In this document: piece after piece, positions 54,806 to 62,381 of the stretch
Layout: each line of letters opens with the position of its first letter
Position numbering within the stretch: the stretch's first letter is position 1
Assembly (NCBI GenBank): GCA_006739055.1
Contig: AP019702.1
Span: 5,605,388 to 5,669,387, forward strand
Direction of reading: 5' to 3'
Origin: Allostella vacuolata
GTDB taxonomy: Bacteria; Pseudomonadota; Alphaproteobacteria; ATCC43930; Allostellaceae
Length of the DNA: 64,000 bases
The notes under the pieces: generated by a model
Told to the model about the DNA's origin: nothing
The model's input: only the letters and a program-made list of their open reading frames with translations
Databases searched by the model: none
Program-made: the position numbers and the translations under genes

Positions 54806-55849
54806 ATGCTGACCCGTATCCTGACCGCCGCTGCCATGCTGGCGGCCGCACTGCCGGCCGCAGCCCAGACCGAGCCGCCGAAGCCGGCCCGGATCGTCGT
54901 CAACGATTCCGGCGGCGCCATGCAGAGCGCCATGCGGCGCTTCTTCTATGACGAGTTCGAGAAGCGCCACGGCATCAAGGTCGTGAACACGAGCCCGGTC
55001 GATCCCGGCAAGCTCAAGGCCATGGTCGAATCCGGCAACGTCGAATGGACGGTGACGGAGATCGGCGGCGAGGATGCGATCCGGGCCGAGCGCTCGGGCC
55101 TGCTGGAGCGGCTCGACCTCAACATCATCGACCTGTCGCGCTTTCCGACGCATCTGCAGAAGCGCGACTTCGTCTTCCCGAAATCGGTCTATTCCACGGT
55201 GATGGGCTATCGGACCGACGTCTTCAAGGAAGGCGCGCGGCCGAAGAACTGGGCCGACTTCTGGGACACGAAAAAATTTCCGGGGCCGCGGACCCTGCAG
55301 AACAGCCCGGTCGACAACCTGGAGTTCGCCTTGCTGGCCGATGGCGTGGCCCCCGACAAGCTCTACCCGCTCGACGTCGACCGCGCCTTCCGCAAGCTCG
55401 ACCAGATCAAGAAGGACATCGCCGTCTGGTGGACCACGGGCGCGCAGTCGGCCCAGATCCTGATCGACAACGAGGCGGTGATGGGCTCCGCCTGGAACGG
55501 GCGCTATCACGCCCCGATCAGCCAGGGCGCGCCGATCGCCATCGAATGGACCGGCGGGGCGATCAAGGAATCCGCCTTCGGCATTCCGAAGGGCGCCAAG
55601 GCTGCCTATTGGGGCCAGAAGTTCCTGGCGCTCGCCGCCGAGGCGGCGCCGCAGGGCGCCTACGCCAACGTGATCGGCTATCCCGGCCTCAACCTCGACG
55701 CGACCCGCTTCACCGACCCGAAAATGATCCCCTTCCTGCCGACCAGCCCGGACAACCTGTCCCGCCAGTTCTGGACCGATCTTGCCTGGTGGGCCGACAA
55801 TGGCGAGGCGGTGAAGGTGCGCTGGGCCCGCTGGATGCTGCAGCAATAG
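54806..55849 (+). CDS. PotD/Fe3+-type ABC transporter substrate-binding protein
   Basis: 347 residues. A signal peptide ends ALPAAAQ-T near residue 21. The SBP_bac_8 type fold has RIVVNDSGGAMQSAMRRFF near 30 and YANVIGYPGLNLDATR near 287, and binds a small anion or polyamine in the periplasm. AAGGAG lies 8 nt before the ATG at 54806, preferred over 54776. It has no adjacent permease; the Tat-type binding protein and permease at 61 kb may be its partners. Confidence 0.86.
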   Translation: MLTRILTAAAMLAAALPAAAQTEPPKPARIVVNDSGGAMQSAMRRFFYDEFEKRHGIKVVNTSPVDPGKLKAMVESGNVEWTVTEIGGEDAIRAERSGLLERLDLNIIDLSRFPTHLQKRDFVFPKSVYSTVMGYRTDVFKEGARPKNWADFWDTKKFPGPRTLQNSPVDNLEFALLADGVAPDKLYPLDVDRAFRKLDQIKKDIAVWWTTGAQSAQILIDNEAVMGSAWNGRYHAPISQGAPIAIEWTGGAIKESAFGIPKGAKAAYWGQKFLALAAEAAPQGAYANVIGYPGLNLDATRFTDPKMIPFLPTSPDNLSRQFWTDLAWWADNGEAVKVRWARWMLQQ

Positions 55850-55887
55850 TCCCCTGTGCACGGGCTGGCCGGCCCGATGCCGGCCGG

Positions 55888-57363
55888 TCAGCGCGTGCGC
55901 AGCTTCTCCTGCAGGCGCAGGAGCTGGGTCGCCGCCGGCCGCTTCGCCACGGCCTTCTCCCACTGCGCGCGCGCGTCGTCCCGCCGGCCCTGTGCGGCAT
56001 ATACGTCGCCCAGATGCTCATGCACCCGGGCCGGCTCGACCGTGTCGAGGCCGAGGGCCCGCTCCAGGGTGGCCTGGGCCTCCGGCAGGCGGCCGCTGCG
56101 GAACAGGACATAGCCCAGCGTGTCCAGCACGTCGCCGGAGCGCGGCTGCTGGGCGGCCGCAGCCCGTGCCTGGCGCAGGGCTTCCGGCAGGTCGCGTCCG
56201 CGGACCGCAAGGAACCAGGCCAGGGCATTCTGGCCCTGCCAGAATTCCTGCCTCGCCGACGCCCGGTACAGGCGCTCGGCCGTTGCTTCGTCGACCGGCA
56301 CCCCCATGCCCTGCTCATGCAGCCAGGCGAGCGCCACCTGGGCGCGGGCATCCCCCTGGGCGGAGGACGCCTCGTACCATCGGGCGGCCTGGCCCAGGTC
56401 CTGCGGCACCCCCCGGCCCTGCTGGTAGAGCCAGGCGAGGTTGCGCTGGGCGTCGGCGGCTCCCAGGCGGGCCGCGCGCTGATACCACCGGGCGGCCTCG
56501 GCGTCGCTGGCCGGCACCCCCAGGCCCTGTTCGTGGATCCAGCCGAGCTGGCTCAGGGCGGCGATGTCGCCCTGGTCGGCGGCGCGGCGGAACCAGCGTG
56601 CCGCCTCGACCGGGTCGGGACGCACGCCGCGCCCCTCCTGAAGGATGAAGCCGTAGGCGGTCTGGGCCTCGACGTCGCCCTGGCGGGCCGCGCGACCGAT
56701 CCACTCGACGGCGGCAACCTCGTCGACGACCACGCCCCGCCCCTGCTGGTAGAGCCGGCCCAGCATCAGCTGGCCCAGCGGGTCGCCGCGCTCGGCACTC
56801 TGGCGGAACCAGCGCGCGGCCTCCGCCTCGTCGCGCCGGGTGCCGTGCCCGTCGAGGAACAGCAACCCGATCGCGGTATCGGCGGGCGGATAGCTCTGGA
56901 TCGCCGCCAGACGGTACCAGCGCATGGCGGTCGCCGGATCCTGCGGCACGCCGCGGCCATCCTCATAGAGCAGGCCCAGGCTGGTCTGGGCGGGGGCGTA
57001 GGATTCCTCCGCCGCGCGGCGATAGTGGGTGACCGCCTCGTCCCAGCGCCGGGCCTTGTCCAATGCACGCCCCAGCTGGAAGCGGGCGCGCACATGATCG
57101 GGCCGGTCGGCCAGCGCCCGCCGGCATGCGGCGATGGCAGGTTCGCTGTCGATCTGGGCAAAGGCCGGTCCGGGCCGGGGCGGCGGCGTCTCGCCGTGGT
57201 TCCGCCAGGGCTGCGGCAGCCCCGCCAGCCGGTCGCAGTTGGCGATGTCCGCAAAGGCGGGGGCCGACAGGATGGTCTCGCCCAGGACGACCATCCCGAG
57301 CAGGGCTGCCGCCATCGCCGGCGGCAGGGAGCGTCGCGCGCGTTGGCCCGCGGTCGCGGTCAC
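55888..57363 (-). CDS. Exported Sel1/TPR-repeat protein
   Basis: 491 residues from a GTG that overlaps the LolA stop (GTGA). A signal peptide (residues about 10-38) ends near SAPAFADI. From residue 90 to 400 come some nine Sel1-type repeats of the form A-x(6)-LG-x(2)-Y-x-x-GRGV-x-D-x(3)-A-x-x-W-x-x-A-A (e.g. LGLLYEDGRGVPQDPATAMR), then a TPR ending AVAKRPAATQLLRL. Such proteins scaffold complexes or sense envelope signals. Coupling to LolA suggests an envelope role, but no partner is known. Confidence 0.85.
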   Translation of the reverse strand: MTATAGQRARRSLPPAMAAALLGMVVLGETILSAPAFADIANCDRLAGLPQPWRNHGETPPPRPGPAFAQIDSEPAIAACRRALADRPDHVRARFQLGRALDKARRWDEAVTHYRRAAEESYAPAQTSLGLLYEDGRGVPQDPATAMRWYRLAAIQSYPPADTAIGLLFLDGHGTRRDEAEAARWFRQSAERGDPLGQLMLGRLYQQGRGVVVDEVAAVEWIGRAARQGDVEAQTAYGFILQEGRGVRPDPVEAARWFRRAADQGDIAALSQLGWIHEQGLGVPASDAEAARWYQRAARLGAADAQRNLAWLYQQGRGVPQDLGQAARWYEASSAQGDARAQVALAWLHEQGMGVPVDEATAERLYRASARQEFWQGQNALAWFLAVRGRDLPEALRQARAAAAQQPRSGDVLDTLGYVLFRSGRLPEAQATLERALGLDTVEPARVHEHLGDVYAAQGRRDDARAQWEKAVAKRPAATQLLRLQEKLRTR

Positions 57364-58028
57364 TGCTGCTGCTGAAGCCCTGTCGGCAGGTCTTCCGTGA
57401 AGACGAAGAGCCGCCTGTCGAGGCGGACGTCCTGGCGCGCCTCGGTCAACGCGATGTTCGTGGTGATGCCCTGGCCATCGGTCACCGACCATTGCCGCAG
57501 CTCGAGCGGCTCGGACTGCAGCGCCAGTTCGACCGATCCGGCGGCGGGGTCCTTGGTCTGGACCAGCGTCAGCCGGATCACGCCGCCCTGACGCTCGAAG
57601 CGGGTGATGGTGACGTCGCCGGAAAAGCTGATCCGCTCGCGCAGCAGGAACCAGAGCGGGGTCAGATTGACCGGGATCTGCGTCGTCTGCTTGAGGGCGG
57701 TGTCATAGGAGTAGACGACGGTGCCGTCCGACAGGATCAGCAAGGGTGTCGGTGGGTCGTACTGGAAGCGCAGCCGGCCGGGCCGCGACAGGTAGAAGGT
57801 GCCCTCGGCATAGGAGCCGTTCGAGGCGACCTGGACGAAGCGCGCCTGCATGGTGCGGATCCCGGACAGGTAGCTCTCGATGCGGGCGACATCGGCCTGC
57901 TGTTCGGGTGTCAGGCGGGCGGGGCCTTGCGCGAAGGCCGGCCATGAAAAGGTGGCGCCCGTCACCAGCGCGGCAAAGGCCATCGCCAGAATGGAGCGGC
58001 GCCCGGTCGGAAGCTGGGAATAGCGCAT
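57360..58028 (-). CDS. lolA: Outer-membrane lipoprotein carrier LolA family protein
   Basis: 222 residues. A signal peptide ends near PAFAQ (residue 34). The LolA fold segments are IESYLSGIRTMQARFVQV near 50 and GTFYLSRPGRLRFQYDPP near 77, plus LVQTKDPAAGSVELAL near 162. LolA carries lipoproteins across the periplasm; this could be the main copy since no other is visible, but it is not beside ftsK. The gene at 55888 overlaps its stop. Confidence 0.83.
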   Translation of the reverse strand: MRYSQLPTGRRSILAMAFAALVTGATFSWPAFAQGPARLTPEQQADVARIESYLSGIRTMQARFVQVASNGSYAEGTFYLSRPGRLRFQYDPPTPLLILSDGTVVYSYDTALKQTTQIPVNLTPLWFLLRERISFSGDVTITRFERQGGVIRLTLVQTKDPAAGSVELALQSEPLELRQWSVTDGQGITTNIALTEARQDVRLDRRLFVFTEDLPTGLQQQQ

Positions 58029-58137
58029 CGAACCCTCGGCGGAGCAGCATGCGAAGCCCCGGCGGATCCGGGATGCTGCAGCCGGGGGATGAAGCCAGCG
58101 GAATGCGGCGAAGGCAAGGCGTCGCCGGGGCGTTTGC

Positions 58138-58836
58138 TCAACTCCCGGTGCGCTGGCGGGTGGATTCCAGGCCGATGACGTGGGCGGGCGGCGGTTCGGG
58201 TTCGCGATAGTCGATCGCCGCCAGGAATCGGCCCCGCCCCGCCCGGCCATGCTCCTCGGCGCGTGCCCGGGCGCCGTCGCCGTCGCCGGCCAGGATCGCC
58301 TCGACGATGCGGCGATGCTCGGCGTTGGCATCGCCCATGTTGGCGGCCGGCTCGAACGACCGGCGGCGGAACAGGCGCAGCTTCTTGGTGTAGCCGAGAT
58401 ACGCGGCCTCGACCTCGCGGTTGGGGGCCATCTCGACGATCCGTCGATGCAGGCGGCTGTTCAGCTCGAAGAAGCTTTCGCGGTCGGTGGCGGCGATGGC
58501 CCGGTCCATGGCGTCGACCAGCCCGGCCAGTTCCAGCGCCTGGCCGGCGCTCGCCGATACGGCGAGTTGCCGGCAGGCATGGGCGAACAGCAGCGTCGCC
58601 ATCTCGTAGGTGGCGATCGCCTCGTCCACCGCCAGCGTGCGGACGAAGGCCCCGCGATGACGGATGACCGTCACCAGCCCGCTCCGCTCCAGCGCGCGGG
58701 CGGCCTCGCGCACCGGCCCGCGGCTGACGCCGAGCAGGCGGGCAAGCGCGATCTCGTTCAGCCGTTCGCCGGGTGCCATGAGACCGTCCAGGATCATGGC
58801 TTCGATGGCCTTCTGCACCCGCGCGCCGAGCGCCAT
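58138..58836 (-). CDS. GntR-family (FCD domain) transcriptional regulator
   Basis: 232 residues. The winged-helix N-terminus has LARLLGVSRGPVREAARALE near residues 34-53 (GntR signature). The FCD ligand domain follows with LNSRLHRRIVEMAPN near 130 and EHRRIVEAILAGDGDGARA near 177-195, the histidines of which bind metal and a carboxylate effector. The ATG at 58836 has GAGG upstream; the ATG at 58929 would put an operator-like palindrome inside the coding region, so I prefer 58836. It is divergent from the CaiB-type gene. Confidence 0.88.
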   Translation of the reverse strand: MALGARVQKAIEAMILDGLMAPGERLNEIALARLLGVSRGPVREAARALERSGLVTVIRHRGAFVRTLAVDEAIATYEMATLLFAHACRQLAVSASAGQALELAGLVDAMDRAIAATDRESFFELNSRLHRRIVEMAPNREVEAAYLGYTKKLRLFRRRSFEPAANMGDANAEHRRIVEAILAGDGDGARARAEEHGRAGRGRFLAAIDYREPEPPPAHVIGLESTRQRTGS

Positions 58837-58906
58837 CGAGCCCGCCTCGCCGGGCCCGCCGATCGCGTCCTGGTCGGTCGTGGTGGGTACCGAATACGCG
58901 CGGACA

Positions 58907-58920
58907 GATTGTTTACAATC
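58907..58920. promoter_or_regulatory. Candidate GntR operator
   Basis: GATTGTTTACAATC, arms GATTGT / ACAATC around a TT centre, fits FCD-type GntR operators (TTGT-N2-ACAA). A related site GATTGTCTACAGGC is at 58994-59007, with one conserved arm. Both lie in the divergent gap. Confidence 0.65.
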
Positions 58921-59050
58921 GCTCGGCATGGCTGATACGATGATCGGATTGGGGAGCGAAACTACAGGAAGACGGCCGAAAAAGGCCATCTCCGATTGTC
59001 TACAGGCGATCCATGGCCGGTGCGGCGACCGCCCCGGCGAGAGAGGGGCG

Positions 59051-60259
59051 ATGAACGAAGCCGGGCTCGCGACCGAAAGCCGACTCGACGCCGGACTGCC
59101 GCTGCGGCGTCTCAAGGTGCTGGATCTGACCGTGGCCCGGGCCGGACCCACCTGCGTCCGGCATCTGGCCGACTGGGGGGCGGACGTCGTCCGGATCGAA
59201 CCGCCGCGCAGCGGCGTCGGCGAGGTCGGCAATCGCGACGGCTTCGATTTCCAGAACCTGCACCGCAACAAGCGCGCGATCGAGCTCGACCTCAAGTCGG
59301 CGGCCGGCAAGGAGGTTTTCTTCAGGCTCGCCCGCGATGCCGACGTCATCGTCGAGAACATGCGCGCCCAGGTGAAATTCCGGCTCGGCGTCGACTATGA
59401 GAGCGTGCGCAAGGTCAACAGGCGCATCGTCTACGCCTCGATCTCCGGCTTCGGCCAGGACGGGCCCTACGGTCACCGGGCGGGCGTGGACCAGATCGCC
59501 CAGGGCATGGGCGGGCTGATGTCGATCACCGGCGAGCCCGGGCAGGGGCCGCTGCGGGTCGGCATCCCGATCGCGGACCTGACGGCGGGCAACCTGCTGG
59601 CGCTGGCCGTGATGATGGCGCTGTTCCAGCGGGAAGAGACCGGCGAGGGCCGCTGGGTGCACACCAGCCTGCTCGAGGCGCAGGTCTTCATGCTGGATTT
59701 CCAGGCGTCGCGCTGGCTCTTGGCCGGCGAAGTCGCCAAGGCCGCCGGCAACGACCATCCGACCTCGATCCCGACCGGGGTCTTTCCCGCGGCCGACCGG
59801 CCGATCACCATCGCGGCATCGTCGCCACGGCTCTGGGGCCGGTTCTGCGAGGCGCTCGGCAAGCCGGAGTGGAAGGAGAAGCCCGGCTGGGACACCGGCG
59901 AGGGCCGCTCCCGGGACCGGCTCGCCATCAACCAGGCGATCTCCGACGTGACCCGCCAGAAACCGAGCCTGCACTGGATCGAGGTCCTGGACGAGGCCGG
60001 CATTCCCTGTGGGCCGATCAACACCATCGACCAGACCTTCGCCGACCCGCAGGTGCAGCACCTGGGCCTGGCCCGGCCGGTCGAGCACCCGCGCCTCGGC
60101 GCCCAGCGGATCGTCGGCACCCCGATCAACATGACGGGGGTCGAGGATCGCATCCGCCGTCCCTCGCCGGACGCCGGCCAGCACACGGACGAGGTGCTGC
60201 GGTCGGTCGGATACGATGGCGAAGCGATCGCCAGGCTCCGGGCGGACGGCGTAGTCTGA
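59051..60259 (+). CDS. CaiB/BaiF-type class III CoA-transferase
   Basis: 402 residues. The N-terminus has LKVLDLTVARAGPTCVRHLA and WGADVVRIEPP (near 42-52). ISGFGQDGPYGHRAGVDQIA lies near 131-150. The catalytic aspartate is D176 in IADLTAG, followed by LFQREETGEGRWVHTSLLEA near 192. The enzyme moves CoA between carboxylic acids. The ATG at 59051 follows GAGAGGGGCG. Its neighbours are a crotonase and an ABC binding protein. The acid is not identified. Confidence 0.9.
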   Translation: MNEAGLATESRLDAGLPLRRLKVLDLTVARAGPTCVRHLADWGADVVRIEPPRSGVGEVGNRDGFDFQNLHRNKRAIELDLKSAAGKEVFFRLARDADVIVENMRAQVKFRLGVDYESVRKVNRRIVYASISGFGQDGPYGHRAGVDQIAQGMGGLMSITGEPGQGPLRVGIPIADLTAGNLLALAVMMALFQREETGEGRWVHTSLLEAQVFMLDFQASRWLLAGEVAKAAGNDHPTSIPTGVFPAADRPITIAASSPRLWGRFCEALGKPEWKEKPGWDTGEGRSRDRLAINQAISDVTRQKPSLHWIEVLDEAGIPCGPINTIDQTFADPQVQHLGLARPVEHPRLGAQRIVGTPINMTGVEDRIRRPSPDAGQHTDEVLRSVGYDGEAIARLRADGVV

Positions 60260-60321
60260 GGCGTCCCGGCGTCCCTCTCCGGCAGGCCCCGCCGGGAGCC
60301 CCAACAGGAGATACCCCGCAC

Positions 60322-61134
60322 ATGGATGGCGGCGCGCGCATCGCACTTCCGACCGAGAAGATCATCGCCGAAGCCCGCGACGGCGTCGGCTGGCTCACCT
60401 TCAACCAACCGGAACGGCGCAATGCCATCTCCGTGGAGATGTGGGACGGCATCGCGGCGGCCGGCCGCGCCTTCGCCGCCGATCCGGAGGTCCGGGTCGT
60501 CGTGATGCGCGGGGCGGGCGACAAGGCCTTCACCGCGGGCGCCGACATCAGCGAGTTCGAGAAGGTGCGGGCGGATGCGGCCGCCGAGGCCGCGTACCAC
60601 GCCCGCTCGGTGGCGGCCGGCCAGGCGCTGAAGGCGCTCGAGGTGCCGTTGATCGCCATGATCCGCGGCTTCTGCGTCGGCGGCGGGATGGGCATGGCCC
60701 TGCGCGCCGACCTGCGCATCGCATCGTCCGACAGCCGCTTCGGCATCCCGGCCGCGCGCCTCGGCGTCTCCTACTCCCAGGAGTCGCTCGACCGCCTGAC
60801 CCAGCTGACCGGCCCGTCGGTCGCCAAGCACATCATGTTCCTCGGCCGGCAATATACCGCGGACCAGGCGCTGGCGATGGGCCTGGTCAACGAGGTGGTC
60901 GCGCCCGAGGCGCTGGAGGAGACGGTGACGGCGATCGCGGCGGAGATCGCCGCCAACGCACCCCTGTCGATCCGCGCCTCGAAGGCGATGATCGAGGCGA
61001 CCGCGATCGACCCGTCGCGCCGCGACCATGCGCGGGAGGCCGAGCTCGAGCGGGCCTGCTTCGACAGCGAGGACTACAAGGAAGGACGCCGCGCCTTCAT
61101 GGAGAAGCGGCGCCCGGTGTTTCGCGGCCGCTGA
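60322..61134 (+). CDS. Crotonase-family (enoyl-CoA hydratase/isomerase-like) protein lacking both usual catalytic glutamates
   Basis: 270 residues. Crotonase-fold motifs are GADISEF (73-79), the oxyanion segment GFCVGGGMGMA (116-126) and SRFGIPAARLGVSYSQES (138-155). In mitochondrial hydratase the two catalytic glutamates sit in GGGCE and QPEILLG; here the matching positions are G124 and A144. It therefore probably does not hydrate by the standard mechanism; isomerisation, decarboxylation or thioester hydrolysis remain possible. It is 62 bp after the CaiB-type gene. Confidence 0.85.
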   Translation: MDGGARIALPTEKIIAEARDGVGWLTFNQPERRNAISVEMWDGIAAAGRAFAADPEVRVVVMRGAGDKAFTAGADISEFEKVRADAAAEAAYHARSVAAGQALKALEVPLIAMIRGFCVGGGMGMALRADLRIASSDSRFGIPAARLGVSYSQESLDRLTQLTGPSVAKHIMFLGRQYTADQALAMGLVNEVVAPEALEETVTAIAAEIAANAPLSIRASKAMIEATAIDPSRRDHAREAELERACFDSEDYKEGRRAFMEKRRPVFRGR

Positions 61135-61252
61135 GGGCGGCCGCAAGGGGACCGGACCCCTCTACCCGACCGGAGGCCAGAGACGCCGGCCGGACCCGAC
61201 AGGGTCCGCAACGGCGCCCGGCCTGAACGACGAGCCTGGAGGAGACGCCATC

Positions 61253-62314
61253 ATGACCATCATCACCCGACGTGGTCTTTTGCAGACGGGCGCCGCGCTG
61301 GGCGCCATGGGCGCGCTTGGGCGCTTTCCCGCCCTGGCGCAGGACATGACCCCGCACGAGAAGCAGCTCTACGAAGCCGCCAAGAAGGAAGGCGAAGTCA
61401 CCTGGTATTCCGGCCAGCTCAGCGCCGAGCCGGGCGAGGCGGTCGGCAAGGCGTTCGGCGAACGCTACCCCGGTCTGAAGGTCAACGTGATCCGCAGCAC
61501 CTCCCAGGTCGCCTTCCAGCGCCTGTCCCAGGACCTACGCGCCCGGACCGTCCAGTGCGACATCTTCAGCTCGACCGATTCCGGCCATTACGGCTTCCTC
61601 AAGAAGGAAGGCCTGCTGACGAAGTACCGGCCGAAGAACGCGGACGGGATGATCGAGGCGGCCCGCAAGGGCGACCCCGACGACATGTTCCAGATCTGCT
61701 ACTTCGGCCTCTACCTGATGGGCTTCAATACCCAGAAGGTATCGGAAGCGGACGCGCCCAAGAGCTGGACCGACCTGCTGGACCCCAAGTGGAAGGACCA
61801 GATCGCGGTCGGCCATCCGGGCTACAGCGGCGCCATCGGCATCTGGGCGCTGATGATGAAGAAGATGTACGGCGCCGACTACCTGAAGAAGCTGGAGCGC
61901 AACAAGCCGCAGATCGGCCGCTCCAGCATGGACCCGGTGACCTTGATGAACGGCGGCGAGCGGGCCATCGGCGTGGCCATCCCATCGGCCACCACGCTCC
62001 TCAGCATCTCCCGCGGCAATCCGCTGAAGCTGATCTATCCGACGGACGGCACGGTCGCGACCCCGGCGCCGACGGCGATCATCGCGAACGCTCCGCATCC
62101 CAATGCCGCCAAGCTGTTCATGGAGTTCGCGACGGGCCCGGAATATTCGCGGGTCATCACCAAGCTCTATAATGAATCGCTGCGCCCCGAGGTGCCGCCG
62201 CCCGTCGGCGGCCGGCCGCTCAACGAGATCAAGCTGATCATGCCGACCATGGAGGAAGCCGAGAAGGGCGTGCCGGAGATGCGCGAGGTCTGGCGCGACA
62301 TCTTCGGGGTCTGA
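61253..62314 (+). CDS. Iron/anion-type ABC substrate-binding protein with Tat-like signal
   Basis: 353 residues. The N-terminus ITRRGLLQTGAALGAMGALG has a twin-arginine start, with cleavage near ALAQD (residue 30), so it may be exported folded. The FbpA-like fold follows with EGEVTWYSGQLSAEPGEAVG near 46-65, WTDLLDPKWKDQIAVGHPG near 172 and a C-terminal EEAEKGVPEMREVWRDIF. GGAGGAG lies before the ATG. The permease is next, with a strong hairpin between them. Confidence 0.88.
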   Translation: MTIITRRGLLQTGAALGAMGALGRFPALAQDMTPHEKQLYEAAKKEGEVTWYSGQLSAEPGEAVGKAFGERYPGLKVNVIRSTSQVAFQRLSQDLRARTVQCDIFSSTDSGHYGFLKKEGLLTKYRPKNADGMIEAARKGDPDDMFQICYFGLYLMGFNTQKVSEADAPKSWTDLLDPKWKDQIAVGHPGYSGAIGIWALMMKKMYGADYLKKLERNKPQIGRSSMDPVTLMNGGERAIGVAIPSATTLLSISRGNPLKLIYPTDGTVATPAPTAIIANAPHPNAAKLFMEFATGPEYSRVITKLYNESLRPEVPPPVGGRPLNEIKLIMPTMEEAEKGVPEMREVWRDIFGV

Positions 62315-62324
62315 TCGGGAAGCC

Positions 62325-62348
62325 CCCGGCGCCCGCCCGGGCGCCGGG
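62325..62348. other. Stable hairpin between binding protein and permease
   Basis: Perfect 11-bp stem CCCGGCGCCCG / CGGGCGCCGGG with a 2-nt loop, no U tract. It fits a processing or partial-termination structure that keeps binding-protein mRNA above permease mRNA. Confidence 0.6.
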
Positions 62349-62381
62349 CAGCGGACATCCAGCCAGGCGGGTCGTTCCAGC

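Noticed and set aside
55045-57375. 776-codon open frame on the plus strand
   Set aside because: Runs through the binding-protein gene in another frame and then antisense to the Sel1 gene; no motifs.
58836-58929. Longer GntR start at ATG 58929
   Set aside because: No Shine-Dalgarno; would place the operator-like palindrome just inside the 5' coding/leader overlap and add an unconserved tail.
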